Assembly: GCF_002924445.1 (NCBI RefSeq)
Contig: NZ_PIGG01000068.1
Coordinates: forward strand, 79,095 to 143,094
From: Minwuia thermotolerans
GTDB taxonomy: Bacteria; Pseudomonadota; Alphaproteobacteria; Minwuiales; Minwuiaceae
Length of the DNA stretch: 64,000 bases
Direction: 5' to 3'
In this document: piece by piece, positions 38,426 to 45,823 of the stretch
How the letters are laid out: every line of letters begins with the position of its first letter
How positions within the stretch are numbered: position 1 is the first letter of the stretch
Translations under genes and position numbers: made by a program
The notes under the pieces: model-generated
Seen by the model: only the letters and a program-made list of their open reading frames with translations
Told to the model about the DNA's origin: nothing
Database searches by the model: none

Positions 38426-38521
38426 ATGATCGCCATCGACCGGCTCGACCACCTGGCGCCGACCGCCGCCGCCATCGCGGCGACGGCGGCTTCCCGCGCC
38501 CGGGCGAGCGGCGGCGGCTGA
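38426..38521 (+). CDS. Possible 31-residue leader-like ORF
   Basis: ATG at 38426 with GGAGGAGGGG about 12 nt upstream encodes MIAIDRLDHLAP... and an Ala/Arg/Gly-rich tail ending at TGA (38519-38521), 7 nt before the livM start. It has no recognised family. It may be a leader, a remnant of a deleted gene between the synthetase and livM, or not translated at all. Confidence 0.3.
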   Translation: MIAIDRLDHLAPTAAAIAATAASRARASGGG

Positions 38522-38528
38522 GCGTGCG

Positions 38529-39497
38529 ATGAGTCACGCCGCCCGCATCGGGCTCGCCGGCGGTCTCGCCGCCGCCTGCATCGTGCCGTTCCTCGTCGAG
38601 GGCTACACGCTCTATGGTCTGACCCAGCTTCTGGTCATGGCCATCGCCATCGCCGGCCTCAACCTGCTGACCGGGGTTGCCGGGCTGTTCTCCATCGGCC
38701 ACAGCGCCTTCTTCGCCCTGGGCGCCTACACGGTGGGCGTCGCTGGGGTCGAGGCCGGGATATCCCCCTATCTCGCCATTCCGCTGGCGGGGCTGAGCGG
38801 CTTCGCGGTCGGATTCCTGTTCGGCTGGCCGGCGGCGCGGCTGGGCCCGGTGCATCTCGCCCTGCTGACCTGGGGACTCGCCGTCTCCATGCCGCGGCTG
38901 CTGAAGTCCGACATCCTGGCGCCGTGGACGGGCGGGGTGCAGGGCATCTATCTCGAGCGGCCGGCCGCGCCGGCGGGGCTGGGGCTCAGCGACGATCAGT
39001 GGTGGTGGTTCGTCGGCCTCGGCACCACGGTCGTCATGTTCTGGCTGCTGCGCAATGTGGTCGACGGGCGGTTCGGCCGCGCCTTCCGGGCGGTGAAGGA
39101 CCACCCGCTGGCGGCCTCGACCATGGGTCTGCACGTGACGTTCTGGCGCTCGCTGGCCTTCGGGCTGTCGGGCGCGGTGACCGGCGTCGCCGGGGCGCTG
39201 GGCGGGCTGCTGACCGATTTCGTGGCCCCCGACGCCTATTCGGTGTTCTTCTCCATCAGCCTGCTGATCGGGGCGGTGGCCGGCGGCATCGCGACGCTCA
39301 GGGGCGCCTTCGCCGGCGCGGTGGTGCTGGCCGCGGTCTCGTCACTGTCGACATCGCTCTCGAGCTACGTCGCCTTCCCGCTCTACGGCTTTGTCCTGAT
39401 CGCCCTGATCATGCTGGCGCCGGAGGGCGTGGTGCCCGCATTCGACCGCTTGACGCAGCGTTTCCGCGGCCGCGGCGGCGGTGTCATGGAATCGTAG
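38529..39497 (+). CDS. livM: Branched-chain amino acid ABC transporter permease (LivM), orphan
   Basis: A 322-residue membrane protein with about eight to nine membrane segments. It carries the LivM pattern: LNLLTGVAGLFSIGHSAFFALGAYTVGV near residues 50-77, and the cytoplasmic EAA-like loop GRAFRAVKDHPLAASTMGLHV. LivM normally works with LivH, LivG, LivF and a binding protein to import leucine-type amino acids or other amides. None of those partners is present on either side here. The upstream neighbour is an acyl-CoA synthetase, a common companion of liv operons in this class. Confidence 0.87.
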   Translation: MSHAARIGLAGGLAAACIVPFLVEGYTLYGLTQLLVMAIAIAGLNLLTGVAGLFSIGHSAFFALGAYTVGVAGVEAGISPYLAIPLAGLSGFAVGFLFGWPAARLGPVHLALLTWGLAVSMPRLLKSDILAPWTGGVQGIYLERPAAPAGLGLSDDQWWWFVGLGTTVVMFWLLRNVVDGRFGRAFRAVKDHPLAASTMGLHVTFWRSLAFGLSGAVTGVAGALGGLLTDFVAPDAYSVFFSISLLIGAVAGGIATLRGAFAGAVVLAAVSSLSTSLSSYVAFPLYGFVLIALIMLAPEGVVPAFDRLTQRFRGRGGGVMES

Positions 39498-39564
39498 GAA
39501 ATATCTCGCCGCAGGGGTTCACAAGCCCTCCGCCAGGGTCTATATCAGCGCTCCGCACCACTGG

Positions 39565-39641
<77 letters not shown>

Positions 39642-39651
39642 GCAATATCAA

Positions 39652-39685
39652 CGCCTTAGCTCTCCGGAGCTAAGGCGTTTTGCTT
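39652..39685 (+). terminator. Rho-independent terminator of the tRNA gene
   Basis: An 11-bp stem, CGCCTTAGCTC (39652-39662) with GAGCTAAGGCG (39667-39677), is followed by TTTTGCTTT. It begins about 10 nt after the tRNA CCA end. Confidence 0.9.
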
Positions 39686-39791
39686 TGAATGGCACAAATT
39701 TGGCACACTCAAAGGCAACACAACCCGGGCTGTGCCAACAGCCATCAATAGCGGAACTGCAACCGTCTGCGCTTTGAAGCAGACGGGAAGA

Positions 39792-40001
39792 TCAGGATTC
39801 CTCGACGGTCGTCTTCGGATTCCGTTTGGCCGTCGCACCACTCACAAAGCGCCCGCTCTTGGCGCTACGCGCCGAGCCGGTCGACCCGCCACCGGTCTTC
39901 TCGAAGACGGTCGTATTCGGGCTGCGCTTGCCATGTGCGTTCGTCACGTAGCGACCGCTGACCGCGCTACGATAATGTCCGCCGGATTTCCCCTTTGCCA
40001 T
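39792..40001 (-). CDS. Small basic repeat protein (YRSAxSGRYV family)
   Basis: A 69-residue protein that is an internal duplication: HYRSAVSGRYVTNAHGKRSPNTTVFE is echoed by SARSAKSGRFVSGATAKRNPKTTVEE. It is rich in Ser, Gly, Lys and Arg and has no membrane segment. Similar short proteins are common on alphaproteobacterial plasmids and islands, but their function is not known to me. The ATG at 40001 is the start. It lies just downstream of the DUF3892-type gene on the same strand, so the two are probably co-transcribed. Confidence 0.75.
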   Translation of the reverse strand: MAKGKSGGHYRSAVSGRYVTNAHGKRSPNTTVFEKTGGGSTGSARSAKSGRFVSGATAKRNPKTTVEES

Positions 40002-40038
40002 GGTCTCGTCCTTCTGATCATGGAGCCGCCGGCCGCAT

Positions 40039-40299
40039 TTAGCAGTCCGGCAGGTTATCCAGGTTGTTCTTCGAAGTCTTGTCCGCGGTCGTCCGGAGGT
40101 ACTTCTTGCCCCCTTCGTTGACGACGTGAACATCCGTGCGATGTCCGGCCCGGTCCACGTAGTAGCTGTGCGTCTTGTTCTCGATATCCCGGATTGCGTC
40201 TGCCTTCGGCCGCGGCGACCACGGTTCGCCGCTGTTGCAGAGCTTGGTGATATCGCCGTCCTTGTCCTTGCCAGAAGCTGTAACTCGCCGATCAGCCAT
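40039..40299 (-). CDS. DUF3892-like small protein
   Basis: An 86-residue protein beginning MADRRVTASGKDKDGDITKLCNSGEPWSPRPKADAIRDIENKTHSYYVDRAGHRTDVHVV. The VTASGKDxDGDI...YYV layout is that of DUF3892 proteins, short beta-rich proteins of unknown function often found on mobile DNA beside the YRSAxSGRYV proteins, as here. The ATG at 40299 follows a purine-rich AGGAGGCTATT. An earlier in-frame ATG at 40338 has no family sequence. Confidence 0.75.
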   Translation of the reverse strand: MADRRVTASGKDKDGDITKLCNSGEPWSPRPKADAIRDIENKTHSYYVDRAGHRTDVHVVNEGGKKYLRTTADKTSKNNLDNLPDC

Positions 40300-40495
40300 C
40301 CAATAGCCTCCTTCTACATATCGTGCTAGATGTGGCACTGTACACTATATAGCAGATTTCGGGCGCGAACGAAAGGCGAACCTATCAAAGGCAACCCGGG
40401 CCGCCTAGCGCGTCGACATAATGTAGGTTGTGACTTCATTCGGTGGTCGCGCCTTCGGGCAGCCGATGGTGTGTCGGGCCTGTCCCCGAATGCGA

Positions 40496-41347
40496 ATGAG
40501 CGATACGTTGATCCAGCAATTGGAACTGCACGGTGTATTGCGATTGACGGCCACCCACGACCTGACTTTGAGGTGGACCCTGGCCAACGACTCCCTCGAC
40601 GGCAGCGGCGTCATCAGCCTTAGCAACCGCCTCGATGCCGAGGCGATATCGGCGAGCGTCGTGGCGACGCGTGGGCGCATGATGCTGGAGTATGCCCGCG
40701 ACAATGGCGGGATCGGCCTGACGAAGTCAGGCGCGCTGAACCGCAAGTTCCTGGCATGGGCTGTCGAAGTCTTCGACTGGCCGGGCTACGAGCCGGCCGA
40801 GGTCTATGCCGTCAACAAGGTGGTCGACGAGATCGACTATCTGCCCGGCTGGTACCTGCACGAGGTCATGAAGCGCCGCACGTTCATGCGCAAGCACAAG
40901 GACCGCCTGCTGCTCTCGCCGGCAGGGCGCGAGGCGCTCGATCGGCCGGGCCTGTTGCAGGCCGAGCTCTTCCCGGAAACTTTCAAGGGCCGCTATTTGC
41001 CGAGCCTCGATGCGGCTTTCATGGGGGACTTCGATCTCTACTTCGGCCTGCTGCTTTGGCAAGTGCGTCGGGCGACCGAGGGCTGGGCGAGCGCGCGGGA
41101 GATCTTCCGGGCCGCGGTGATCCCCGACGATGCCATCCACGAGCTGGGCGGCTATCGCGATGCGCCGATCCACGGCTTCCATCTGCGCGTCCTGCGCTTT
41201 CTCACCTGGTTCGGCGTGCTCGAACCGGCGGCAACGGACCCTCGCCGCTTCGATGCCGACGAGTTTCGCTATCGCGCGACGCCGCTGTTCGACCGCTTCG
41301 TGCATTTCCATATCGCCGCCGGCGGCGGTACTGACGTCCCGCATTGA
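40496..41347 (+). CDS. Hypothetical plasmid protein upstream of repA
   Basis: A 283-residue protein that I do not recognise. It has a helix-turn-helix-like stretch early on (LIQQLELHGVLRLTATHDLTLRWTL), LSPAGREALDRPG in the middle (a winged-helix wing pattern), and a C-terminal helical part (HGFHLRVLRFLTWFGVLEP). There are no membrane segments or cysteine clusters. ATGs at 40490 and 40496 are both possible. Its position 81 nt upstream of repA on the same strand suggests a role in replication control or a shared operon, which is inference. Confidence 0.6.
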   Translation: MSDTLIQQLELHGVLRLTATHDLTLRWTLANDSLDGSGVISLSNRLDAEAISASVVATRGRMMLEYARDNGGIGLTKSGALNRKFLAWAVEVFDWPGYEPAEVYAVNKVVDEIDYLPGWYLHEVMKRRTFMRKHKDRLLLSPAGREALDRPGLLQAELFPETFKGRYLPSLDAAFMGDFDLYFGLLLWQVRRATEGWASAREIFRAAVIPDDAIHELGGYRDAPIHGFHLRVLRFLTWFGVLEPAATDPRRFDADEFRYRATPLFDRFVHFHIAAGGGTDVPH

Positions 41348-41428
41348 TCAAGCAGTCGGAAAAAATCCGACCCCGATTGGCGTCATTTGTGGTAGGTTTA
41401 AAGAGAACAAAATAGGAACAATAGATGC

Positions 41429-42403
41429 ATGAGTCTTAAGCGTAGGGAGCACGACGACCTTTTCGATGTCGAGCCGATCGACGGCGTAGCGACGCCTGCC
41501 GCGCCGATCGTTGGCGCCCCGGCGAACGATAACAGCCCCATACCCCGTGAAATGTCCAAGCTCTTCACCTCGGCCATGGAAATCGAGGTCGAAGAAGCGA
41601 GAGAGGCGGGGGCTCTCGGGTTCATGGCGCGTGCCATGGTACAGGCCAGCATGCCGCATCGGCGTGTCCCGGGGAACGAGTTCTCGCGCACCAACGGCGC
41701 GTTCACCATGACGATGCTGGCCCCGTCAAAGGTCGGCTTGCCGTATGGCAGTATTCCGCGACTGGTGACCGGCTTCCTGACTACCGAAGCCGTGCGGACT
41801 GGCGAGCGTGAAGTCGTGCTCGGGCGTAGCCTGAGTAAGTTCATGTCGGAGCTCGACATTGCCCCGACAGGCGGTCGGTGGGGATCAATCCCCCGGCTGC
41901 GCGATCAAATGACACGACTGTTCGCCTGTTCAATCTCCTGCACCTACACCTCGCAAGGCGCACTCAGCCTGGACAACGTTAACATCGCGGATACGGCCTC
42001 GTTGTGGTGGACGCCGCACCAGCCCGACCAGGCGGCCCTGTGGGAAAGCACGGTCGTGCTGTCGGAGCGGTTCTACAACGAGATAACCCAGAACCCGGTG
42101 CCGATCGACGTCCGCGCCCTCAAGGCGCTGAAGAAATCCCCCATGGCGTTGGACGTGTATCTATGGCTGACGTACCGCATGTCCTACGTGAAGAAGCGGA
42201 CGCCCATTCCCTGGTCGGCGTTACAGCTCCAGTTCGGGGCGGATTATGCCACCACGGCGCAAGGCCGTCGCGACTTCAAGAAGGCGTTCCTACGTGCGCT
42301 CAACAAAGTCTCCGTGGTCTACCCAGCGGCCCGCATCGACGCTGATACGTCCTCGGACAAGCTGACCCTTCTGCCGAGCCGCCCGCATGTCGGACGCTTA
42401 TAG
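41429..42403 (+). CDS. repA: Plasmid replication initiator RepA
   Basis: A 324-residue protein of the plasmid-encoded RepA (RepA_C) family. Recognisable stretches are FSRTNGAFTMTMLAPSKVGLPYGSIPRLVTGFLTTEAVRTG, LGRSLSKFMSELDIAPTGGRWGSIPRLRDQMTRLF and PMALDVYLWLTYRMSY...IPWSALQLQFGADY, the last being winged-helix DNA-binding segments. It would bind the iterons directly downstream of its stop and open the origin. The start ATG at 41429 follows AGGAAC. The next 300 bp hold the matching iteron array. Confidence 0.9.
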   Translation: MSLKRREHDDLFDVEPIDGVATPAAPIVGAPANDNSPIPREMSKLFTSAMEIEVEEAREAGALGFMARAMVQASMPHRRVPGNEFSRTNGAFTMTMLAPSKVGLPYGSIPRLVTGFLTTEAVRTGEREVVLGRSLSKFMSELDIAPTGGRWGSIPRLRDQMTRLFACSISCTYTSQGALSLDNVNIADTASLWWTPHQPDQAALWESTVVLSERFYNEITQNPVPIDVRALKALKKSPMALDVYLWLTYRMSYVKKRTPIPWSALQLQFGADYATTAQGRRDFKKAFLRALNKVSVVYPAARIDADTSSDKLTLLPSRPHVGRL

Positions 42404-42760
42404 TCTCCCTCGATGGATCGAATCTAATTTCACGCATTAACGCTCCCGCCTTCTGAGTAACTCTCAGTTCGGATTCACCAATAAGAACCGGGGTTTCCGC
42501 CGGTTTGAGGGCTATGCATTGCGGTTTTGTGTGCGGGGAAAGTTTTACGCATTAACGCTCCCGCCCTCTATGGCTGCTGATCCTGTGAAAAACCCTGTGA
42601 ACTAGAAAAGTTATCCACGCATTAACGCTCCCGCCCTGGAAGTGGCGGATTTGTTGTGGTTCTAAAAATCCGTACGCATTAACGCTCCCGCTTTTACGCA
42701 TTAACGCTCCCGCATTACCTATATGTACCTGTATTATTAAATACCTGTAGTTGGGCTCGG
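42404..42760. other. Iteron-type replication origin (oriV)
   Basis: Besides the iterons, the region has TTATCCAC at 42611-42618, an 8/9 match to a DnaA box, directly abutting the third iteron. An AT-rich stretch at about 42714-42745 next to the last iteron is a candidate unwinding element. Together with repA this forms a complete theta-type plasmid origin. Confidence 0.85.
42432..42713 (+). repeat. Five 18-bp iterons
   Basis: The sequence ACGCATTAACGCTCCCGC occurs five times, identically and in the same orientation, starting at 42432, 42547, 42617, 42674 and 42696. The last two are one 22-bp step apart, so they lie on the same DNA face. The array begins 29 bp after the repA stop. Iterons of this kind are the binding sites of the cognate Rep protein. 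Confidence 0.95.
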
Positions 42761-43146
42761 CGATTGGGGATAACTCGATTTTGTGCGACTCTGGAGCAGG
42801 ATACGCAACCGCGATCCGGCCACCAATCGCTGCGGCAGTCTGGCGTAAAGGTTCCGGGCGACTACGTGCTGCCCCCGTTTTCCGGCTTTGGATAGAGGGA
42901 AGGGGCCGGTACGGCGCGGGGTGCGCAGCAGATGGCGCTGGCCGAACCGTCCGAGTATCGCACTCGCTGGGACGGTGGCATTCTGGGCCTCAACAGCACT
43001 GAGCTTGCACCATGGGAGATTGCTTTTGAAGGTAAAGCGGCCTGAGCGGCCGCTGTGTTCATTTGTTCGCGTGTCGGGGGTAAATCCCCTGCGTACAGAT
43101 CTCGACGCAACAGAACGGCCGTTGAGGCCGCCTGAGCGTCAATGTT
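42761..43146. other. Gene-poor stretch between origin and luxI
   Basis: About 390 bp without a convincing gene. GC-rich inverted repeats occur near the luxI end, for example GCGGCC-TGAGC-GGCCGC at 43038-43054, which could end luxI transcription. Short open frames on both strands lack ribosome-binding sites and family resemblance. Confidence 0.5.
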
Positions 43147-43767
43147 CTAAGCCACGGCGAGATCGCCTTTCAACTCGTGCAGATTCCCGATGACGGGACC
43201 GCTGGCGTCGGCGCGCTTGCGTACGCGCATGAGATATTCCCGTGAGACGGTCAGTCGCTCGGCCGCCGCGGTGTCGGTGCCGGTCTCGACGGTGTCCCCG
43301 AGGCGGCGGGGATCCCAGCCGGCACGGCGCATGATCGGTTCCATCCGAACATCCGATACGGAGACATACGCGCTCAGCCCCCGATCGACGCCGAACTCCA
43401 GCATCCCGGCCATCAACAGGGCGGCGATGTTGCGAGGGGCGCGGCCGTGATCGGCGCAGAAGCGCGTGCTCTCCCAGATACGCGCGTCCCGTGGCGGCTC
43501 GCCGTCGATCAGATCGGCGAACACGTCGCCCAGGAGGTAGGGGCCGGTTGTCGGCAGCAGCCGCGTGCACGCGTCAACGCGACCCTCGGCGTCACGGTGA
43601 ACGAGATAGTGGGCGTCCGGGATGTCGAACTGGTCGATCTCCAGGCCGTTGATCACCGTCACGCCCCAGCGAAGGCGCTCGCTGAAGACCTGACGGCGGA
43701 GTTGGTGCATGGACGCCAGCGCGTCCCAATGCAGATGGGCGTTGTCTTGCGATATGATGGACAGCAC
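43147..43767 (-). CDS. Acyl-homoserine-lactone synthase (LuxI family)
   Basis: A 206-residue autoinducer synthase. The invariant LuxI residues fall at nearly canonical positions: Arg24, Phe28, Trp34, Asp45, Asp48, Arg69, then Glu99 and Arg102 in WESTRF. RLLPTTGPYLLGDVF is the classic signature. It makes an N-acyl-homoserine lactone from SAM and acyl-ACP; the acyl chain cannot be deduced. The start is GTG at 43767 with AGGGAGG upstream. It lies downstream of luxR on the same strand, with a lux-box-like site in the 92-bp gap between them. Confidence 0.93.
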   Translation of the reverse strand: MLSIISQDNAHLHWDALASMHQLRRQVFSERLRWGVTVINGLEIDQFDIPDAHYLVHRDAEGRVDACTRLLPTTGPYLLGDVFADLIDGEPPRDARIWESTRFCADHGRAPRNIAALLMAGMLEFGVDRGLSAYVSVSDVRMEPIMRRAGWDPRRLGDTVETGTDTAAAERLTVSREYLMRVRKRADASGPVIGNLHELKGDLAVA

Positions 43768-43828
43768 ATGTCTTCCTCCCTTGGTTGCTCGTGGCGTCCA
43801 TAGAGGGAGAAAGATCGAGATTTGTCAT

Positions 43829-43845
43829 CCCGGTAAACGTACGGG
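43829..43845. promoter_or_regulatory. Lux-box-like site in front of luxI
   Basis: CCCGGTAAACGTACGGG lies 62 bp upstream of the luxI start codon. Its ends are symmetrical (CCCG/CGGG around a 9-bp centre). The same 17 bp recur, without a mismatch, at 45612 upstream of the coupling-protein gene. It is the best candidate for the LuxR binding site. Confidence 0.75.
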
Positions 43846-43859
43846 GGCAATGGCCTCTG

Positions 43860-44609
43860 TCACGGGTTGATGAGCCCGCTCATCGTCGCGCGAAGAACCG
43901 CTTCCATACTGTTTGCCGTGCCGAGCTTCCAGCGGACATTTTCCATGTAGTAGTGAACGGTGCGGCGGCTGATCCGGAGGATGGCCGCGATCTCCCACAT
44001 GCTCTTGCCCTTGGCGTACCAGAGCAGACATTCGCGCTCGCGCGCGGAGAGCTGCATCGGTGCCTGACGTGCGCGGCCGAAGCCCCCGAGATCGCGCAAC
44101 GCATTATGGAAGGCCAGGGAGATCAGGTGCACCTCATGGCCGGATCGGGCCAAGAGCCGGGTCAGCGCTTCGGGCGCCTCGTCGGACACCATAGAAGCCA
44201 TGGCAAGCGCGCCGTTGGGGCCGTGAATGGGAATGCCCACGCCTTCCGCGACGCCGAATTCAGCGGCTTCGTCGAACATGCGTTGTTGGTCCGGCGTCGG
44301 CTCGATGCCGAAGGAGAGGGCGCTCCACTGGAACGGCGTCACCTGACGCGGTCCGAGACGCACGACGGGATCGATCAGGTGATAGCCGCTGGCGGCATAG
44401 TGCGTGTGCCATTCTTCGGGGTAGGTCGTGAGGATGAGCGGTTCCTCGTCCACGATGGTGTCCGCATGAACCACCTGATAAGCCCACTCCCGGAAACCAA
44501 GCTCAGCGAGGGCGTCGGAGAACAGATACTCCAGCTCCCCCACATTCCGAGCGTGGCGAAGATTGTCCAGAAATGTAAGTATCGGCTTCTTTATTATCCG
44601 GCCCTCCAT
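43860..44609 (-). CDS. LuxR-family quorum-sensing regulator
   Basis: A 249-residue protein with an N-terminal autoinducer-binding domain (FREWAYQVVHADT..., EEWHTHYAASGYHLIDPVVRLG with the conserved W/Y/D residues, and GVAEGVGIPIHGPNGALAMAS). The C-terminal LuxR-type helix-turn-helix occupies about residues 185-240 (LSARERECLLWYAKGKSMWEIAAILRISRRTVHYYMENVRWKLGT). It would sense the LuxI product and bind the repeated 17-bp site. The ATG at 44609 has only a weak ribosome-binding site. It diverges from parA. Confidence 0.93.
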   Translation of the reverse strand: MEGRIIKKPILTFLDNLRHARNVGELEYLFSDALAELGFREWAYQVVHADTIVDEEPLILTTYPEEWHTHYAASGYHLIDPVVRLGPRQVTPFQWSALSFGIEPTPDQQRMFDEAAEFGVAEGVGIPIHGPNGALAMASMVSDEAPEALTRLLARSGHEVHLISLAFHNALRDLGGFGRARQAPMQLSARERECLLWYAKGKSMWEIAAILRISRRTVHYYMENVRWKLGTANSMEAVLRATMSGLINP

Positions 44610-44698
44610 TCTTTAATTACTTATGAAAATTGACGAAAGAAAGAATTAGTGATTTGCTGAATTATATACTTACAAAAAATAAAACGAGAGAATTTGTT

Positions 44699-45346
44699 TT
44701 GATTATTGGAGTTGTTTCCCAGAAAGGCGGAGTCGGCAAGAGCACGCTGGCGCGGCTGGTGGCGCGGGAATACGCGCAGGCCGGCTGGCGGGTGAAGATC
44801 GCCGATCTCGATATCCAGCAAGGCACGGCGTTCAGTTGGCAGGCACGCCGGCTCCAGCACGGGCTGGAACCTGTTGTCGCGGTCGAGAGGTTCGGGACCG
44901 TTGCCCAGGCCATGCAGACCGCCGGCGCTCACGACCTGATGGTGCTCGACGGGCCGCCGCACGCGAGCATGGGCACGCGGCAGATCGCGGAAGCGAGCGA
45001 TCTCGTTCTCCTGCCGACGGGACTGGCGCTCGACGATTTGGAGCCGTCCGTGTTGCTCGCTCACGAGCTGCGCAAGACCGGTGTCGACGCGGGCCGGATT
45101 GCCTTTGTGCTGAGCCGTGTCGGGGACAGCGAGGCCGAGCTCGACGAGGCGCGCGCCTACATCGCCCAGGGCGGCTATCGTTGCCTCATGACGACGCTCC
45201 CCGAAAAGACCGCCTATCGCCGTGCCAGCGACGAGGGACGGGCGCTGACCGAAACGCGCTTCGCCTCGCTCAAGGCGCGGGCCGATGCGCTTGTCCAGGA
45301 AGTCGTCGACCTGCTCGAAACCAACGGCAAGCGGGAGGCTGCATAG
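44699..45346 (+). CDS. ParA/VirC1-like partition ATPase
   Basis: A 215-residue deviant-Walker ATPase. It has SQKGGVGKSTLARLVAREYAQAG (Walker A'), IADLDIQQGTAFSWQ and MVLDGPPHASMGTRQIAEASDLVLLPTG. It is the short form, without an N-terminal HTH. The start is uncertain: TTG at 44699 gives I-I-G-V-V-S-Q-K as in relatives, while a TTG at 44630 would add 23 lysine-rich residues from an AT-rich stretch. It probably segregates the element or positions the transfer complex. The next gene, 1 nt downstream, encodes a small DNA-binding-type partner. Confidence 0.88.
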   Translation: MIIGVVSQKGGVGKSTLARLVAREYAQAGWRVKIADLDIQQGTAFSWQARRLQHGLEPVVAVERFGTVAQAMQTAGAHDLMVLDGPPHASMGTRQIAEASDLVLLPTGLALDDLEPSVLLAHELRKTGVDAGRIAFVLSRVGDSEAELDEARAYIAQGGYRCLMTTLPEKTAYRRASDEGRALTETRFASLKARADALVQEVVDLLETNGKREAA

Positions 45347-45347
45347 C

Positions 45348-45575
45348 ATGACGAAGATCGCTCCACCGAACCGCACGACCAAGGGCGCACCGCCGGCGAT
45401 GAGCGAGACGCTCGACAACCTCGATCGGCCGGAAGCGGCGGACCTGAAGCCGCTCAACTTCAAGGTGCCGGCGGAGTTTCACCGGGAGTTCAAGGCGCAC
45501 GCCGCCATTCACGGCATGTCGATGGTGGACCTGCTGAAGGAAGGCTTCGACCTGGTGAAGGCGCGCAAGGGTTAA
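45348..45575 (+). CDS. Small ribbon-helix-helix-type partner of ParA
   Basis: A 75-residue protein. The first 30 residues are polar and probably disordered. The rest, LKPLNFKVPAEFHREFKAHAAIHGMSMVDLLKEGFDLVKARKG, reads as a strand followed by two helices, the ribbon-helix-helix pattern of ParG/CopG-type centromere-binding proteins. The start ATG at 45348 follows GCGGGAGG and lies directly behind the parA stop. It would bind a partition site and stimulate the ATPase (inference from arrangement and fold). Confidence 0.75.
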   Translation: MTKIAPPNRTTKGAPPAMSETLDNLDRPEAADLKPLNFKVPAEFHREFKAHAAIHGMSMVDLLKEGFDLVKARKG

Positions 45576-45611
45576 ACTATTCATTATTTGTATAAATGAA
45601 GAAATCTTCAA

Positions 45612-45628
45612 CCCGGTAAACGTACGGG
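45612..45628. promoter_or_regulatory. Second copy of the lux-box-like site, upstream of the coupling-protein gene
   Basis: Identical to the 17 bp at 43829. Here the flanks extend the symmetry to AACCCG-N9-CGGGTT. It lies 37 bp after the ParA partner gene and 196 bp before the coupling-protein ATG. Confidence 0.72.
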
Positions 45629-45680
45629 TTTGTAACTCGAAAACACCGTCACCAAATAAATAGTGTCGTCGAATCCCGCT

Positions 45681-45809
45681 GGTTATACAAGTCCCTGGGA
45701 CATTGAAACGGGATCCGGCGACATCTCTATTCTATTTATCATCGACGATAATTTCCAGACGTCAGCGAAATAATTTTCGACGCGTGACATAAGCCCTCGG
45801 TTATACAAG
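45681..45809 (+). promoter_or_regulatory. Leader of the coupling-protein gene with repeated GGTTATACAAG
   Basis: The 11-mer GGTTATACAAG occurs at 45681-45691 and again at 45799-45809, 118 bp apart, in the untranslated region before the coupling-protein gene. The second copy runs into the ribosome-binding site AAGGAGGG. The region between is AT-rich (for example 45727-45746). No known operator is recognised. Confidence 0.45.
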
Positions 45810-45823
45810 GAGGGACATATGTC

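Noticed and set aside
42432..42713. Short CRISPR array
   Set aside because: The units are 18 bp with very uneven spacing and lie directly after repA. They are iterons, and no cas gene is present.
42751..43193. Small open frames between oriV and luxI
   Set aside because: Several overlapping frames on both strands, none with a ribosome-binding site or recognisable protein sequence.
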